DNA of 6,520 nucleotides from Oscillospiraceae bacterium (lineage in GTDB: Bacteria > Bacillota > Clostridia > Oscillospirales > Ruminococcaceae), in assembly GCA_016302225.1 (NCBI GenBank), contig JAEDOB010000131.1, forward strand, positions 1-6,520. The letters are read 5' to 3'. The position numbers and the translations under genes were made by a program. This document shows positions 5,879 to 6,520 of the stretch, piece by piece; position 1 is the first letter of the stretch, and the number at the start of each line of letters is the position of its first letter. Under the pieces are notes generated by a model. The model was not told the origin of the DNA. It searched no databases and saw nothing but the letters and a program-made list of their open reading frames with translations.

Positions 5879-5896
5879 TTGGCGCCTATTTGTTTA
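5851..5896 (+). terminator. Leader terminator (attenuator) of amt
   Basis: Bases 5851-5865 can pair with 5872-5886 as a continuous 15-bp stem, GC-rich at the base (GGCGC with GCGCC) and including three G-U wobbles, with the AATGGA loop. The T-rich run TATTTGTTT (5887-5895) follows. Its upper half is hairpin P2 of the ANTAR-like element, and its lower left arm overlaps P1. Formation would end transcription about 85 bases before the amt start codon. The T-run is imperfect (seven T in nine), so termination may be partial. Confidence 0.72.
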
Positions 5897-5910
5897 GCTG
5901 AAAAATTTTT

Positions 5911-5960
5911 TTGACCGCACAGGGAGCGAAACATTACTTCGTTTCGGAAACAGCGGTCGG
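5911..5960 (+). promoter_or_regulatory. Second structured region of the amt leader
   Basis: GACCGC (5913-5918) pairs with GCGGTC (5953-5958), extendable by two T-G wobbles to 5911-5960. Inside it CGAAAC (5927-5932) pairs with GTTTCG (5941-5946) around an eight-base loop. The internal loops are asymmetric. It lies just downstream of an A5T7 tract (5901-5912) and ends about nine bases before the amt ribosome site. It has no T-run after it, so it is not a terminator; it may affect stability or translation. Confidence 0.5.
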
Positions 5961-5979
5961 TACCTTGGGAGGGGTAAAT

Positions 5980-6520
5980 ATGGATAACTCGATCTTAGAC
6001 ACGGTACTGGGTGAGGTATTCGGTATATGGTTCCTTATCGGAGCTGCGCTGGTATTCTTCATGCAGGCAGGATTCGCAATGGTGGAAACAGGCTTCACAC
6101 GAGCCAAAAACGCCGGAAACATTATTATGAAGAACCTTATGGACTTCTGTATCGGCGTTCCCATGTTCATTCTCATAGGCTTCAGCCTGCTGCTGGGCGA
6201 AGATGTTGCCGGTCTTATCGGCAAGCCCGGTTTCGACATTTTCACAGCATATGATAACTTTGATTGGTCCGGATTTGTATTTAATATGGTATTCTGTGCA
6301 ACAACAGCTACTATCGTTTCCGGTGCAATGGCGGAAAGAACAAAATTCCTTTCCTATTGTATCTACTCGGCAATTATCAGCGGTCTTATTTATCCGATCG
6401 AAGCACATTGGATCTGGGGCGGCGGCTGGCTGGCACAGCTTGGTTTCCACGATTTCGCAGGCTCTTGTGCAATTCATATGGTCGGCGGTATCTCCGCTCT
6501 CATCGGCGCAAAGATCCTTG
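5980..6520 (+). CDS. amt: Ammonium transporter, Amt family (partial, 3' end outside window)
   Basis: The first 180 codons plus one base of an ammonium channel of the Amt/Mep/Rh family, which passes ammonium/ammonia across the cytoplasmic membrane. The reading frame stays open to the window end. After a short N-terminus, membrane segments alternate: IWFLIGAALVFFMQAGFAMVETG (16-38) is the canonical first part, followed by RAKNAGNIIMKN (41-52), a hydrophobic helix (about 54-73), FVFNMVFCATTATIVSGAMAERTKF (99-123) and the segment DFAGSCAIHMVGG (158-170). H166 in that segment is the first of the twin pore histidines, and W150 is a candidate Trp of the external vestibule. The start ATG is preceded by a strong GGGAGGGG (5967-5974). 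Expression is probably set by the leader. A P-II protein gene (glnB/glnK) often follows amt, but that lies beyond the window. Confidence 0.95.
   Translation, partial: MDNSILDTVLGEVFGIWFLIGAALVFFMQAGFAMVETGFTRAKNAGNIIMKNLMDFCIGVPMFILIGFSLLLGEDVAGLIGKPGFDIFTAYDNFDWSGFVFNMVFCATTATIVSGAMAERTKFLSYCIYSAIISGLIYPIEAHWIWGGGWLAQLGFHDFAGSCAIHMVGGISALIGAKIL

Noticed and set aside
5995..6477. Minus-strand open frame of 160 codons across amt
   Set aside because: The plus strand clearly encodes an Amt protein there; the antisense translation is Cys-rich and low in recognisable features, typical of a shadow frame.
1..6520. CRISPR arrays, tRNA or rRNA genes, insertion sequences, attachment sites
   Set aside because: No regularly spaced repeats, tRNA-like cloverleaf, rRNA segment, transposase gene or terminal inverted repeats were seen.

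Overview
The window looks like a stretch of chromosome from an anaerobic Gram-positive of the class Clostridia, probably near Ruminococcus/Oscillospiraceae. This is inferred from the typical sigma-A promoters, strong AGGAGG-type ribosome sites, a flagellin end, the style of the surface protein with a Thr/Glu-rich linker, and family resemblance of the proteins. No rRNA or other phylogenetic marker is present, so the placement is tentative. Every gene I can support lies on the plus strand.

Layout. Bases 1-51 are the last 16 codons of a flagellin gene, followed by a strong intrinsic terminator (121-159). A near-consensus promoter (168-196) then opens a run of seven closely spaced genes: a FabG/YmfI-type short-chain reductase (234-965), the two halves of a YjjP/YjjB (ThrE-type) exporter (965-1723 and 1733-2197), a TVP38/DedA-type VTT membrane protein (2202-2888), enolase (2931-4181), a membrane-anchored C39-like cysteine peptidase (4240-5214) and a YjcF/ElaA-type GNAT acetyltransferase (5225-5656). 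Gaps are -1, 9, 4, 42, 58 and 10 bases, and the run closes with a perfect 12-bp terminator (5683-5715). It may be one transcription unit. A U-tract-less hairpin between enolase and the peptidase gene could process or attenuate the message.

The 323-base gap 5657-5979 carries that terminator, an AT-rich spacer, a perfect consensus promoter (TTGACA-17-TATAAT, 5801-5829) and a long structured leader in front of an ammonium transporter gene (amt, from 5980, cut by the window end).

The leader is the most interesting part. It starts with two small hairpins whose six-base loops are AATGGC and AATGGA, both with A at position 1 and G at position 4, as in RNA targets of ANTAR antiterminators such as EutV and NasR. 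The same bases can instead fold into a 15-bp terminator hairpin followed by a T-rich run, and the two folds exclude each other. The simplest reading is an ANTAR-controlled antitermination switch on ammonium uptake.

The seven-gene run has no single obvious pathway. It combines a central glycolytic enzyme with export, membrane and surface functions, and may be a loose housekeeping cluster.
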